From contig JASNGC010000003.1 of the NCBI GenBank assembly GCA_038659295.1, positions 434,001 to 498,000 of the forward strand: a stretch of DNA of 64,000 nucleotides. The letters are read 5' to 3'. The DNA comes from Enterocytospora artemiae. Lineage: Eukaryota > Microsporidia. A model generated the notes under the pieces. It was not told where the DNA came from, searched no databases, and saw only the letters and a program-made list of their open reading frames with translations. Both the position numbers and the translations under genes were made by a program. Numbering within the stretch: the first letter of the stretch is position 1; each line of letters opens with the position of its first letter. Below, in pieces: positions 55,282-63,194 of this stretch.

Positions 55282-55639
55282 GGATGGAAGAAGAATAAGG
55301 GGTTAGAAGAAAGAGATGAAAGTTGTACTCCAATATGAAGATTTGTCTAAATGGCATGGAAATATCATTTTCCGGGCTGAATAATGATTACATCTGGTTT
55401 TTCTCATTTACTCATTTGAATTCCAAAAGACTATATTTGATAATTAATATGATAGATGATTTAACCCCAAAACAGTATTTTATTATAATCATATATCCAT
55501 AATGTTAATGTTACATCAAGGTCGACCCAATGTTTAAGTAACATGCCTCAGCCTCAGGTATCCATCTGGAGCAAATATAATTTGGTAAATTTTATTTGTT
55601 TCCCTCCATTTATAAATATTTTCTTAAGTCAGCACTCCC
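55282..55639. promoter_or_regulatory. Divergent upstream region
   Basis: A 358-base spacer between Tah18 (minus) and the coiled-coil gene (plus). The plus ATG is abutted by ACTCCC; the minus side has no C-run within 20 bases. AT-rich, nothing else recognised. Confidence 0.45.
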
Positions 55640-57025
55640 ATGGACGAGAAATCTTTCTCATTACATTTTAACCCAGTGACAAATGTGAAGTCTGTAAAGG
55701 ATTACGAAGAGGAGATAACAGCATTGAAAAATGAGGTGTTTGATCTAAAGACTCAGCTTACACACAAATCTAATGTACCCAAACTGCTTTATGACAATTC
55801 CAAGGTGCTTCAGGAGATGGAGAAAGAAAAGACAAGGTATGAAGCTGAATGTAAAAAGGCAGTCTCTGATTTAAAGGCTATTGAGCAGGAATTTGCCTCA
55901 TTGAAGTCTGAGATGGCAGTTATCCAGGACGACAATACCCATTTGAAGGAACAAAAATCCAAGTTGAGTGGAGAAAATGCGGTTTTACACCAAAATATTT
56001 TTGTAAATAGCGAGAAAATAGCACTTTTGGAGGACGAGAACAGAAGACTCCTGAGCAGGATTGAGAAGATCAATCCAGAGTATTCTAGGATGAAGAGTAT
56101 CCATGAAGAGATAGAAAACGACAATATACAGCTGAAAAATATCATTAGCAGAATAGAGCTCGAAAAGAACAAGTGTATTACAGAGCTACAGGAAGAAAAT
56201 AGTGAACTACAGAGAAGAATTGATACGTACCGAGATCAGGTGAATGAAAGCACGCTTTCCAAAGCACGGGAATTTGATCAGAAGATTAGAGAATATGAAG
56301 AGAAGTGTGGATATTACGAGGAAAAGTGTAGAGAGTACGAGAGCAAACTTAGGGATTATGAAGATAAAATGCATGAGTACAATAGAACCATGAACACAGA
56401 ATTAAGCAACAACGAGCAATTCATTGGCGAATTGAAATCGAAACTCCAGAACCTGATTCAAGAAAAGAGGGAAATGGAAGAGCATAGTTTTCAACAAGAA
56501 AAAGAGCTAACAGAGGTGATTTCTAAAAACAACCAAAGTATTAAGCTATATACAGGGCTGTTGAATAAGATCAACGGCATATTTAATACGAGGATGTATG
56601 GTTTAGAAATAATGGTGAGTGAGTTAAGTGATAGGGCAGCGGCATTACAGAAGAGGTTTGAACTTAGTGAAGAAAACAAACAGATGATAAAAGGTTTGAA
56701 ATTAGTGGGAAGATTTAACTTGAATAAAATTCTGGATTCGTTGAGAAAGGCTGCAGCGGCGAGGAAACAAGAAAAGGATGGTACTGCCCAACTTGCAGCA
56801 CCATATAATAAAAATGATGAGGCTGTCAGGGGGCTGATGGAACAAGTTTATGAAAGTATGATGGAAATAAATGTTATTCAAAAATATCTGCAAGAAAAAG
56901 GAAAAGAGATTAAGGCCTTGAAAAGCGAGAATGCGAGATTACGGAAGGAAGAAAGTAAAGGGAGAAAAGCTATGAATGAAGCTCTTTTACGTAACTATGG
57001 ATCGGGTGTGATGCAAGGCAGATAG
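55640..57025 (+). CDS. Coiled-coil protein with CM1-like motif (Spc110/Pcp1/centrosomin-like)
   Basis: A 461-residue protein, almost entirely coiled coil from residue 15 to 460 with short breaks. Near the N-terminus, SVKDYEEEITALKNEVFDLK (17-36) and the following residues resemble the CM1/Cnn_1N motif (TLKEYEEQIDELKKENFDLKLRI), with which Spc110, Pcp1 and centrosomins recruit gamma-tubulin complexes. A repetitive EYEEKCGYYEEKCREYESKL run occurs near 215. A CM1-bearing spindle-plaque protein would be expected in microsporidia. Recognition rests on this one motif; the C-terminal calmodulin-binding PACT element is not evident. Confidence 0.6.
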   Translation: MDEKSFSLHFNPVTNVKSVKDYEEEITALKNEVFDLKTQLTHKSNVPKLLYDNSKVLQEMEKEKTRYEAECKKAVSDLKAIEQEFASLKSEMAVIQDDNTHLKEQKSKLSGENAVLHQNIFVNSEKIALLEDENRRLLSRIEKINPEYSRMKSIHEEIENDNIQLKNIISRIELEKNKCITELQEENSELQRRIDTYRDQVNESTLSKAREFDQKIREYEEKCGYYEEKCREYESKLRDYEDKMHEYNRTMNTELSNNEQFIGELKSKLQNLIQEKREMEEHSFQQEKELTEVISKNNQSIKLYTGLLNKINGIFNTRMYGLEIMVSELSDRAAALQKRFELSEENKQMIKGLKLVGRFNLNKILDSLRKAAAARKQEKDGTAQLAAPYNKNDEAVRGLMEQVYESMMEINVIQKYLQEKGKEIKALKSENARLRKEESKGRKAMNEALLRNYGSGVMQGR

Positions 57026-57216
57026 TTTGATCAATAAAATATGTTTAATCTGGTAAATTGAGTTGTTAATAAATTCACAGATACTACAATAACAGCAACA
57101 GTTGAGCAAATGGAGAGGACCTATAGATTTGTCCGACGAATATGAACGATATGGCCAAATAACAAACCTTAGTGTTTTTATTTCTACGAACTATCGATGC
57201 TGACCCTCCTAGTCAT

Positions 57217-57441
57217 CTATTCAATAGTTTTTATATTGTTACATCTTATCAATACCTCTCCAACAACATTCTCTTTTCCCTCAACTATTTCTACGCACTC
57301 TGAAAGAATAACATTCATGAACGAGTCAGTGCTAACCAATATCCCTGAAAAAACATTTCCCCATTTTAGTGTCACTGTGATTTTAGTGTTGGTCTTTATC
57401 GTAAGAAACTTACTAGGTGTCAATTTTTTAAATAGGTTCAT
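57217..57441 (-). CDS. SMX3: Sm protein F (SmF; alternatively LSm6)
   Basis: A 74-residue Sm protein: LTIKTNTKITVTLKWGNVFSGILVSTDSFMNVILSECVEI gives the Sm1 strands with the characteristic LKWG..F.G.L.S.D..MN of SmF, and GEVLIRCNNIKTI is the SmF/LSm6 form of Sm2, with Cys-Asn-Asn. It is part of the heptamer on U1, U2, U4 and U5 snRNAs, consistent with the introns at 8.7 and 10.3 kb. The plus-strand frame in the same place is a shadow. Confidence 0.9.
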   Translation of the reverse strand: MNLFKKLTPSKFLTIKTNTKITVTLKWGNVFSGILVSTDSFMNVILSECVEIVEGKENVVGEVLIRCNNIKTIE

Positions 57442-57620
57442 GCTGAATTTGGGTATTCTGAAAGGAAAATAATTTCATATTGTGGCTTGCCTCTATTTTA
57501 CTTAAGTCATGGCTTATACAGCCAATAATCCCCAATGGACTAGAAAGCCAAGAAGCAAGCTAGTGGAAAAATAGAGCACTCACGTAAAAGGTTCTCAAAA
57601 ATTTTGTATTGTACCCCCAA
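57442..57620. promoter_or_regulatory. Divergent promoter, SmF / Elp4
   Basis: A 179-base spacer. The Elp4 side has GTACCCCCAA immediately before its ATG; no C-run is seen next to the SmF ATG. Confidence 0.5.
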
Positions 57621-58457
57621 ATGGTGGTGCCATTTATCAGAAACTCTTCGTTTATTCCAAAAGTCGTGGAAACCACCAGGCCACTCTTTGGAATCCCAAA
57701 CCTAGATGACATTTTGGGACTTAGTCCCGGAACTTTAAGCACATTTTATGAGAGCGAAGATTCACTAATCCACAAACGACTTCTGACAATTTTTACATCC
57801 TCCTCTCTGAAAAGCAATAAGGAAACCTTCGTACTATCCAGTGTTAAAACAGACTTCCTATGCTACAATACACAATCAGTGGCTCCCAAAGAAGACGAAT
57901 CTCCAAAGATGGTCATTGCTTGGAGGTATAAATCCCTAAAAATGAAGGACTCTTGCTTTATTTTCAACATGGAGGATGAAATCCCGCTAGAATCTACATT
58001 GCGCCTGAATCATATTTCTGAATTCCTAGAGATGTTAGAAAGAAAAAAAAACTGTTATTTTTCTGTATTTAGCATATTCTCACCACTTTTAACAGCATCA
58101 GGTCAGGACAATATTTATCAAATACTTTATAATATCAAAAAATGGACAAAACTAAACAACCATGTCGTTTTCATGTCAATTCCAACCTTTTTTCATGAAA
58201 CCATTCTATTTTCACAGTTTTTCGACAATATTATTCAAATCCACTCGGACTTATCAATGATGGGCCAGAAAAGCATTTATTCTGCAATTCTAGAGATAAA
58301 AAGAAGAACACTTCCCAATTGTTTGTTGGTGAATACCTTAGAAAGTTCTAAATATGGACTGAGACTAAGAGCAACAAATGCAATATTGGAATTAATTGAT
58401 ATACCACCAGAGGAAAATCAGCATGGCGGAGGTTGTCATGTAGGAACAGATTTTTAA
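57621..58457 (+). CDS. ELP4: Elongator subunit Elp4 (PAXNEB)
   Basis: From the ATG at 57621 the protein is 278 residues. RPLFGIPNLDDILGLSPGTLSTFYE (20-44) corresponds to the Elp4 opening (STGIPSLDDLLGGGLPLGSLLLIEE), and KMVIAWRYKSL (96-106) is the KIAWRY block unique to Elp4. Elp4-6 form a RecA-like hexamer that supports wobble-uridine modification of tRNA. It is shorter than yeast Elp4 (456). There is no Walker A, as in other Elp4 proteins. AATAAA overlaps the stop. Elp5 and Elp6 are not in the window. Confidence 0.85.
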   Translation: MVVPFIRNSSFIPKVVETTRPLFGIPNLDDILGLSPGTLSTFYESEDSLIHKRLLTIFTSSSLKSNKETFVLSSVKTDFLCYNTQSVAPKEDESPKMVIAWRYKSLKMKDSCFIFNMEDEIPLESTLRLNHISEFLEMLERKKNCYFSVFSIFSPLLTASGQDNIYQILYNIKKWTKLNNHVVFMSIPTFFHETILFSQFFDNIIQIHSDLSMMGQKSIYSAILEIKRRTLPNCLLVNTLESSKYGLRLRATNAILELIDIPPEENQHGGGCHVGTDF

Positions 58458-58919
58458 TAAACAAATAGAATATCTAGCAATAATACTCAATGTATCTAGG
58501 CAAGTTTGATGTTGATTATAAAACCAAAGATTATTGCACATAAGAAGCAAGTCTTCCAAATCTATATTACCAGTGTGGAGTGTCCTTATACTTGGCATAT
58601 ATTCAAGTTTGAGGTTTAGGTACTCCATATCCTATTTTATTATTTTGTTACACATCTTCAAAACCTCAAGCAAAAAACGATCTATCCTGACCAAAAGAGC
58701 AACAATAACCTGTGTATTGGATTAGAGCTTCCATAACCACCAATATTACCTCAAATAAAATCAAGCACATTAATCCATACACTTTAACAATGTTAAAACT
58801 TTACAAGACCAGAAAGACAAACGCAATACGGATGAACACATACCACAGGCCCGGTCACCATGCAGAATTTACTGTAGATGCTATTGTCCATTGTCGTAAT
58901 CCTTAAAAAAGTCTTTATT
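58458..58919. other. Convergent intergenic region with a possible degraded minus-strand frame
   Basis: About 460 bases. On the minus strand a frame with ATG at 58628 runs antisense into the end of Elp4. Upstream of it, after one in-frame TAG, the same frame continues for about 25 codons. The text LEDLLLMCNNLWFY is faintly Sm-like. Too weak to call a gene. Confidence 0.35.
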
Positions 58920-59780
58920 CTAAATCAACTGGGAAATATTCAACACTCGTCTGTTTGCTTTCAAATTATTTCGGAATGCATCTTCTTCAGTAGATAAACC
59001 CATTTGCAAAAAAATATCATTACAGACCTTATCACATTCTTCAGGGTTAAAGGTTCCTTTTTCAATAATAATATCAGCTTGGTTTTTGTTTGAGTAGACC
59101 CATCTTTGGGTAGCTGGCCACAATTTCGTTTCAAATCTCTCAGTAATCTTATCCTTTAAAATGGTGTCGGTTATATCATCCAGGCAGTTAAACTTTCTTT
59201 CCTTCATGTCCCTGGCAATCCTCATAGAGCGCATTAATTCTTTTGGTAACAGCATTTGGATTTTCAGTGCTGAGAAGGTAGGTATGCTGTAATCATTTAC
59301 AATGTATTCATTCACAAGAGCCTTGCTGGAATTTGTAGCATCCAGTTCTGAAAGATTAAACACCTCCTTATTGAACAGATTAAACGAGTAAATTCCCTCC
59401 AGAATTATCACCTTTGGAAAAACATTTTTCACAAATTTTTTTTCGGAAATTTTCGTAATAAAGCTATACCTGTAATCTGGAACCACCACATCATGTCTGG
59501 CATAGGCATTCAGGGTTTCTTTGATAGCATCCCAATTAAGAGCTGCAGGGTTGTCGAAATCATATCTGGAGAGATTCTCAAGCGTGTACTCCAGAGGAAA
59601 TGTCTTGTAGAAGCTATCGCAACCAATTAGGACGCAAGAAATGTGGTTGTTCATAAGTTTCTGATGGATATAAGCAGCAAGAGTACTTTTCCCGGAGGAA
59701 GAACATCCCTGAATAATGATGATCTTGATTGGCATGGTTTGTACATGCAACTGATTCATAGTCTCTTCAAAATTGTCCAT
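58920..59780 (-). CDS. Uridine kinase-like P-loop kinase, cytosolic paralogue
   Basis: A 286-residue nucleoside kinase. P-loop GCSSSGKST (25-33), the acidic CDSFYKTF block, RYDFDNPAALNW (compare FNFDHPDAFD), VVVPDYRYSF, KVIILEGIYSFN and RSMRIARDMKERKF give the whole uridine-kinase layout, with substrate-binding Asp and Tyr residues in place. It phosphorylates uridine and cytidine in salvage. There is no signal peptide. The C-terminus (ATQRWVYSN...IIIEKGTFNPEEC) is shared with the next gene. The stop TAG is part of TTAGAATAAAG. ATGs at residues 8 and 16 are alternatives; the start is not marked by a C-run. Confidence 0.88.
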   Translation of the reverse strand: MDNFEETMNQLHVQTMPIKIIIIQGCSSSGKSTLAAYIHQKLMNNHISCVLIGCDSFYKTFPLEYTLENLSRYDFDNPAALNWDAIKETLNAYARHDVVVPDYRYSFITKISEKKFVKNVFPKVIILEGIYSFNLFNKEVFNLSELDATNSSKALVNEYIVNDYSIPTFSALKIQMLLPKELMRSMRIARDMKERKFNCLDDITDTILKDKITERFETKLWPATQRWVYSNKNQADIIIEKGTFNPEECDKVCNDIFLQMGLSTEEDAFRNNLKANRRVLNISQLI

Positions 59781-60250
59781 GGCGTTTAGGGTAAATTGAC
59801 ACTAGGAAGAATTAATATGAATTTCATAAATTAATTTAATTATGCTTAAAACAAAGAGGCAATGAAAACTTGAATATTAACTGTAACAACCAAGATCCAC
59901 AATAATTCTAGCATTTTTTGATTTAGATTAAATTAAAAAACTTGTAATAGCTACGAGAAAATATCACAAAATATTTAGATCCTATGCTGTTAAGGACAGA
60001 CTGCAGTTGTGGCCAAGTTTAGTAATAAAATCTAATTAGTTTTAATCATATCTGAAATTTATTGTAAAATGAGAATGATGTCATTACAAAACCACATCAT
60101 AAGTCTTCATCCAACAGGATATTAAAAAAGTCATGCTTTAAACAGCAAATGGCTTTGTTAAGGGAATAAAAATTGAAAATCCAACTATTATTGCTGCCAA
60201 AAGCAGACAATTTGATAGGTAATATATTGTTGTTGATATTGAATTTATTG
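59781..60250. other. Spacer between tandem uridine kinase genes
   Basis: About 470 bases, strongly AT-rich. A 67-codon minus frame at 60097-60300 starts at GTG within the upstream gene's end and is not credible. Confidence 0.45.
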
Positions 60251-61189
60251 CTAAGACAATCTCTTAATATAGGCCCCAAATGTTTGAGTTTTATTGGCAC
60301 TCAAAAAATCTAGGATTTGTTGCGTTTTCTCCTCACATTTCTCAATATCAAAAGTGCCTCCAACAATCTCCACGTAAGGTTCGTTGCTGATGGGAGAGTA
60401 AATCCACTTTTCAGTGGCAGGCCAGACGTACCTTTCAATCTGCTCTTTTATCCTCTGTTCTATTAGGTCTTCGGATAATGAATTTTCATACTCCACCTTC
60501 CTATGTTTTTTGTCTCTTGCTAGTCTTATCTTAGTCAGTTGTTCCTTGGATATCTTCACTAGAAGCTTTAGCCTTGGGTCGATTATAAAATTGGACAGAT
60601 CAAGAAGATTATTTGGTATATAATCACGTGAAATTACTTTTTCCGAGTCAAATGGATCCAACTCCAAGTGGTTAATCACCATATGATTAAATATATTAAA
60701 GCCAAATATACCTTCTACAATTATTATCTCTGGAAAGACATTTTTGATAATCGTCTTTGAGTTGACTTGGGAGGCAAAGTCATACTGATGACAGGGCACA
60801 TACGAGCACCCATCTGAATAGGCCTTCAAAGTATCACGCAGAGCATACCAATCTATAGCTGCTGGACTATCAAAGTTGTATTTCTGGGTGTTCTCAAGGG
60901 TCAGCTCAAAATTAGATGAATGATAGTAACTATCTATTCTGATCACCACTGTTTTTATTTTCGATTCTGTCAGCCTTTCGTAAAAGTAGTTGGATAGAGT
61001 GGTTTTTCCAGATGCAGAGCATCCCTGGATTAGAATTGTCTTAATAGGCTTGCTGTCTGTTTTCCCAAAGAAAAATAGAACTAATAGTGATAAAAACTTG
61101 AACATTAGGAATATTTTTTTGTTTTTGAAAAATTGAAAATAAATCAAAGCTAAAAAACTAATTAAGTAGAAGGTCGACCATTTGCTCAT
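60251..61189 (-). CDS. Uridine kinase-like paralogue with N-terminal signal peptide
   Basis: The kinase fold is complete: P-loop GCSASGKTT, RIDSYYHSSNFELTLENTQK, YNFDSPAAIDW, YVPCHQYDFAS, IIIVEGIFGFNIF and LAKIRLARD-like TKIRLARDKKHRKV, ending with WPATEKWIYS...IVGGTFDIEKCEE. It is about as similar to its downstream neighbour as expected for old tandem paralogues. The difference is the N-terminus. From the ATG at 61189 a 28-residue hydrophobic segment precedes Met29 (61105), where MFKFLSLLVLFFFGKTDSKP is a clean signal peptide; either start predicts entry into the secretory pathway. A secreted nucleoside kinase would be remarkable. Confidence 0.85.
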   Translation of the reverse strand: MSKWSTFYLISFLALIYFQFFKNKKIFLMFKFLSLLVLFFFGKTDSKPIKTILIQGCSASGKTTLSNYFYERLTESKIKTVVIRIDSYYHSSNFELTLENTQKYNFDSPAAIDWYALRDTLKAYSDGCSYVPCHQYDFASQVNSKTIIKNVFPEIIIVEGIFGFNIFNHMVINHLELDPFDSEKVISRDYIPNNLLDLSNFIIDPRLKLLVKISKEQLTKIRLARDKKHRKVEYENSLSEDLIEQRIKEQIERYVWPATEKWIYSPISNEPYVEIVGGTFDIEKCEEKTQQILDFLSANKTQTFGAYIKRLS

Positions 61190-61516
61190 TGATTATCACT
61201 GAGCTGAAAGGTCAACTTTTTAATTTATTAATTTAATTAATTATATAATATACTGAAGAAGGTTGAAATTTTTTATTAAATTTCTTGGTATCTCTACTAA
61301 TAAATAGAGAACTAATATAGAGTCCACATTTTAAATATTCTCTTGTGATCTAATACACAAATAGATTATGTTGAATCAGACAATAATTAAACAAACTCCG
61401 ATGTATTAAATATTATTTTAATTGATTCTTGAAGGTGATCTGTCATCACACAAAAATAGATCTGTTACTAATGGAGATGATTCATGTAGATTTAGGACTC
61501 AAGAGATAAACATCTA
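61190..61516. other. Intergenic spacer
   Basis: About 330 bases, highly AT-rich, upstream of the secreted kinase gene. Runs such as TTAATTTATTAATTTAATTA are present but no gene. Confidence 0.45.
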
Positions 61517-61963
61517 CTATTCCTCAATGTCCTTGAATAGATAACTATTTTCTATATACTTCTCCAAGGTTTCAATCTCAAATGTGTCGGAATTTCCCAA
61601 CTTCTCAAAGCCAACCAATTTGTCTACAAAATATCCATCCCTAAAAAATCCCAGAAAAGGTAAGCACGTGATTTCCAGGCACTTACACATTTTTGGAGCT
61701 CTGTCAACATTGATAGAAGCAAAGTGAACATTCACAAACTTAGGAGAAAGAGTCTTCAGTGCTCGGTTCAGAAGTTTACATTTTTCAAACTCTGTGCAAT
61801 AAAAGTGAACAATCATAGTGAGCTCTTTGGTCTTCGAAATCAACTCGTCCTCATCTGTGTAGTCCAGATATTCCAAATTCATCTTAAACTTGGATTGCAT
61901 GTATTTTTTTAAGAAATCATCTGTTTCTGAGGAGTATTCTAAATCGCCAGCGATCTCACTCAT
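61517..61963 (-). CDS. PLP1: Phosducin-like thioredoxin-fold protein (TXNDC9/Plp1)
   Basis: From the ATG at 61963 (GCAGCCCTT upstream) the protein is 148 residues. After a short acidic start, residues 50-148 follow TXNDC9/Plp1: MIVHFYCTEFEKCKLLNRAL, VNVHFASINVDRAPKMCKCL, then LPFLGFFRDGYFVDKLVGFE, KLGNSDTFEIETLEKYI (compare VVGFTDLGNTDDFTTETLEWRL). There is no CxxC redox motif, as in this family. These proteins cooperate with CCT chaperonin in folding actin and tubulin; actin is in this window. The N-terminal helical region of animal TXNDC9 (about 80 residues) is mostly lost. Confidence 0.88.
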   Translation of the reverse strand: MSEIAGDLEYSSETDDFLKKYMQSKFKMNLEYLDYTDEDELISKTKELTMIVHFYCTEFEKCKLLNRALKTLSPKFVNVHFASINVDRAPKMCKCLEITCLPFLGFFRDGYFVDKLVGFEKLGNSDTFEIETLEKYIENSYLFKDIEE

Positions 61964-62086
61964 AAGGGCTGCCGATTTTTTGTGAACTTTTATAAACAAA
62001 GATAGTGGTTTATCTGCAGATCAATAGAACTCAAGATTTGCCCTATATTTAAAGGTAAGATCTGCTTTGAATATTCGACCCTTCAA
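61964..62086. promoter_or_regulatory. Bidirectional promoter, Plp1-like / unknown gene
   Basis: A 123-base divergent region with a C-run beside both ATGs: GCAGCCCTTATG (minus) and TTCGACCCTTCAAATG (plus). CCCTATATTTAAAGG near 62041-62055 may act as a TATA-like element. Confidence 0.5.
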
Positions 62087-63040
62087 ATGCTTCTACCGTC
62101 AGATATAATAGAGAGCCTAAAATTGAAGCAAACAGAGTCCATTGAATACAAGATACCAGAGGTATTCCCAAAGAGTTGTGCAAACTTCCTAGTACCAGAA
62201 AGTACTGAAGAAATGAATAAGATACTATCATTTTATAATTTGCCCACATTTAATGGAGATGTAGATAGTATTGTAGAGGTTGCTGCTGCATATCAGAAAG
62301 AAGTGAGTGAAGATATTCCACATTCCAGATGTCCAGAAAAAAGAAACACTAATGCAGAAACCACTGAAAATATCTCTTCTACCGTCTATACCAACCTTTT
62401 ACTGGGCATGCCAGAGGATGTTTTAGAAAATCAATCTAATAATCTTTGTTTAGATATTCCTCACTTGACTGCTCTGGCGAACAAAATTAAAAAGTATGAG
62501 CAAATGGAACAGTACTGCGATTCAAAGGAGATAGAAATGGCATCAAGAAATAGAAACGATACAAGTAAGCTTTATGATCTCACGGTTGATGAATTAAGGG
62601 AAAGACTTGAAATGCTCCAAAAAAAACATCGATATGAAATTATCTATGAACGCCACAGTGACATCATCGACAAGTTGAGGACAATATGCAAACACTCATC
62701 CGATTCTGGTGCAAAAAATTTGGGCGAGATAGATTGCCTATCTGTTATCGATTCCTTGGCATTTTTAAAAAAGAAAACCGAGAAACAATATAGAAAAATC
62801 AAGATGATGGAACATCTGCAGACAATCGTGGACGACAGCAGCAAGGACAATTTTACGGAGGATGCCATAAAAGCAAAGATCTTATTAAGCATAATTAGTG
62901 GAAAGCAGGTTGAAATTGAAGATGTGTGCGAGAGTATGAACTTGACCAGGCCGAGTGTTCTTGTTATCATCTATAATCTACAGATGATGAAAGTGGTAAA
63001 ATACGACAGAGCCACTGATCTGGTCATGCTGGATATTTAA
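62087..63040 (+). CDS. Unknown protein with coiled coil and winged-helix-like C-terminus, 317 aa
   Basis: GACCCTTCAA precedes the ATG. Residues 1-110 are acidic and probably disordered with a few hydrophobic motifs; about 125-250 contain helices and coiled coil (LYDLTVDELRERLEMLQKKH, then SLAFLKKKTEKQYRKIKMME). The last 70 residues (DAIKAKILLSIISGKQ, then RPSVLVIIYNLQMMKVVKYD) look like a winged helix: helix-turn-helix then a hydrophobic beta wing. Kinetochore and transcription subunits show such layouts. I do not recognise the family. No signal peptide or membrane span. Confidence 0.72.
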   Translation: MLLPSDIIESLKLKQTESIEYKIPEVFPKSCANFLVPESTEEMNKILSFYNLPTFNGDVDSIVEVAAAYQKEVSEDIPHSRCPEKRNTNAETTENISSTVYTNLLLGMPEDVLENQSNNLCLDIPHLTALANKIKKYEQMEQYCDSKEIEMASRNRNDTSKLYDLTVDELRERLEMLQKKHRYEIIYERHSDIIDKLRTICKHSSDSGAKNLGEIDCLSVIDSLAFLKKKTEKQYRKIKMMEHLQTIVDDSSKDNFTEDAIKAKILLSIISGKQVEIEDVCESMNLTRPSVLVIIYNLQMMKVVKYDRATDLVMLDI

Positions 63041-63194
63041 ACCATATTAATAAAATTTCCTCTAAGGCCAGTGTAATATTACCAATATTTCCTAATTGTG
63101 AACACACTGGAGATAGCTTGTTTCACAAATCCAAGCACACCATTCTGATGTCCAAAGCCCAAGGTTGAGGATAGGTATTTTGAAATTAAAAATT

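Noticed and set aside
57197..57472. 91-codon plus-strand frame
   Set aside because: Antisense to the clear SmF gene.
60097..60300. 67-codon minus-strand frame after the secreted kinase
   Set aside because: Begins at GTG within the kinase gene and has no kinase homology.
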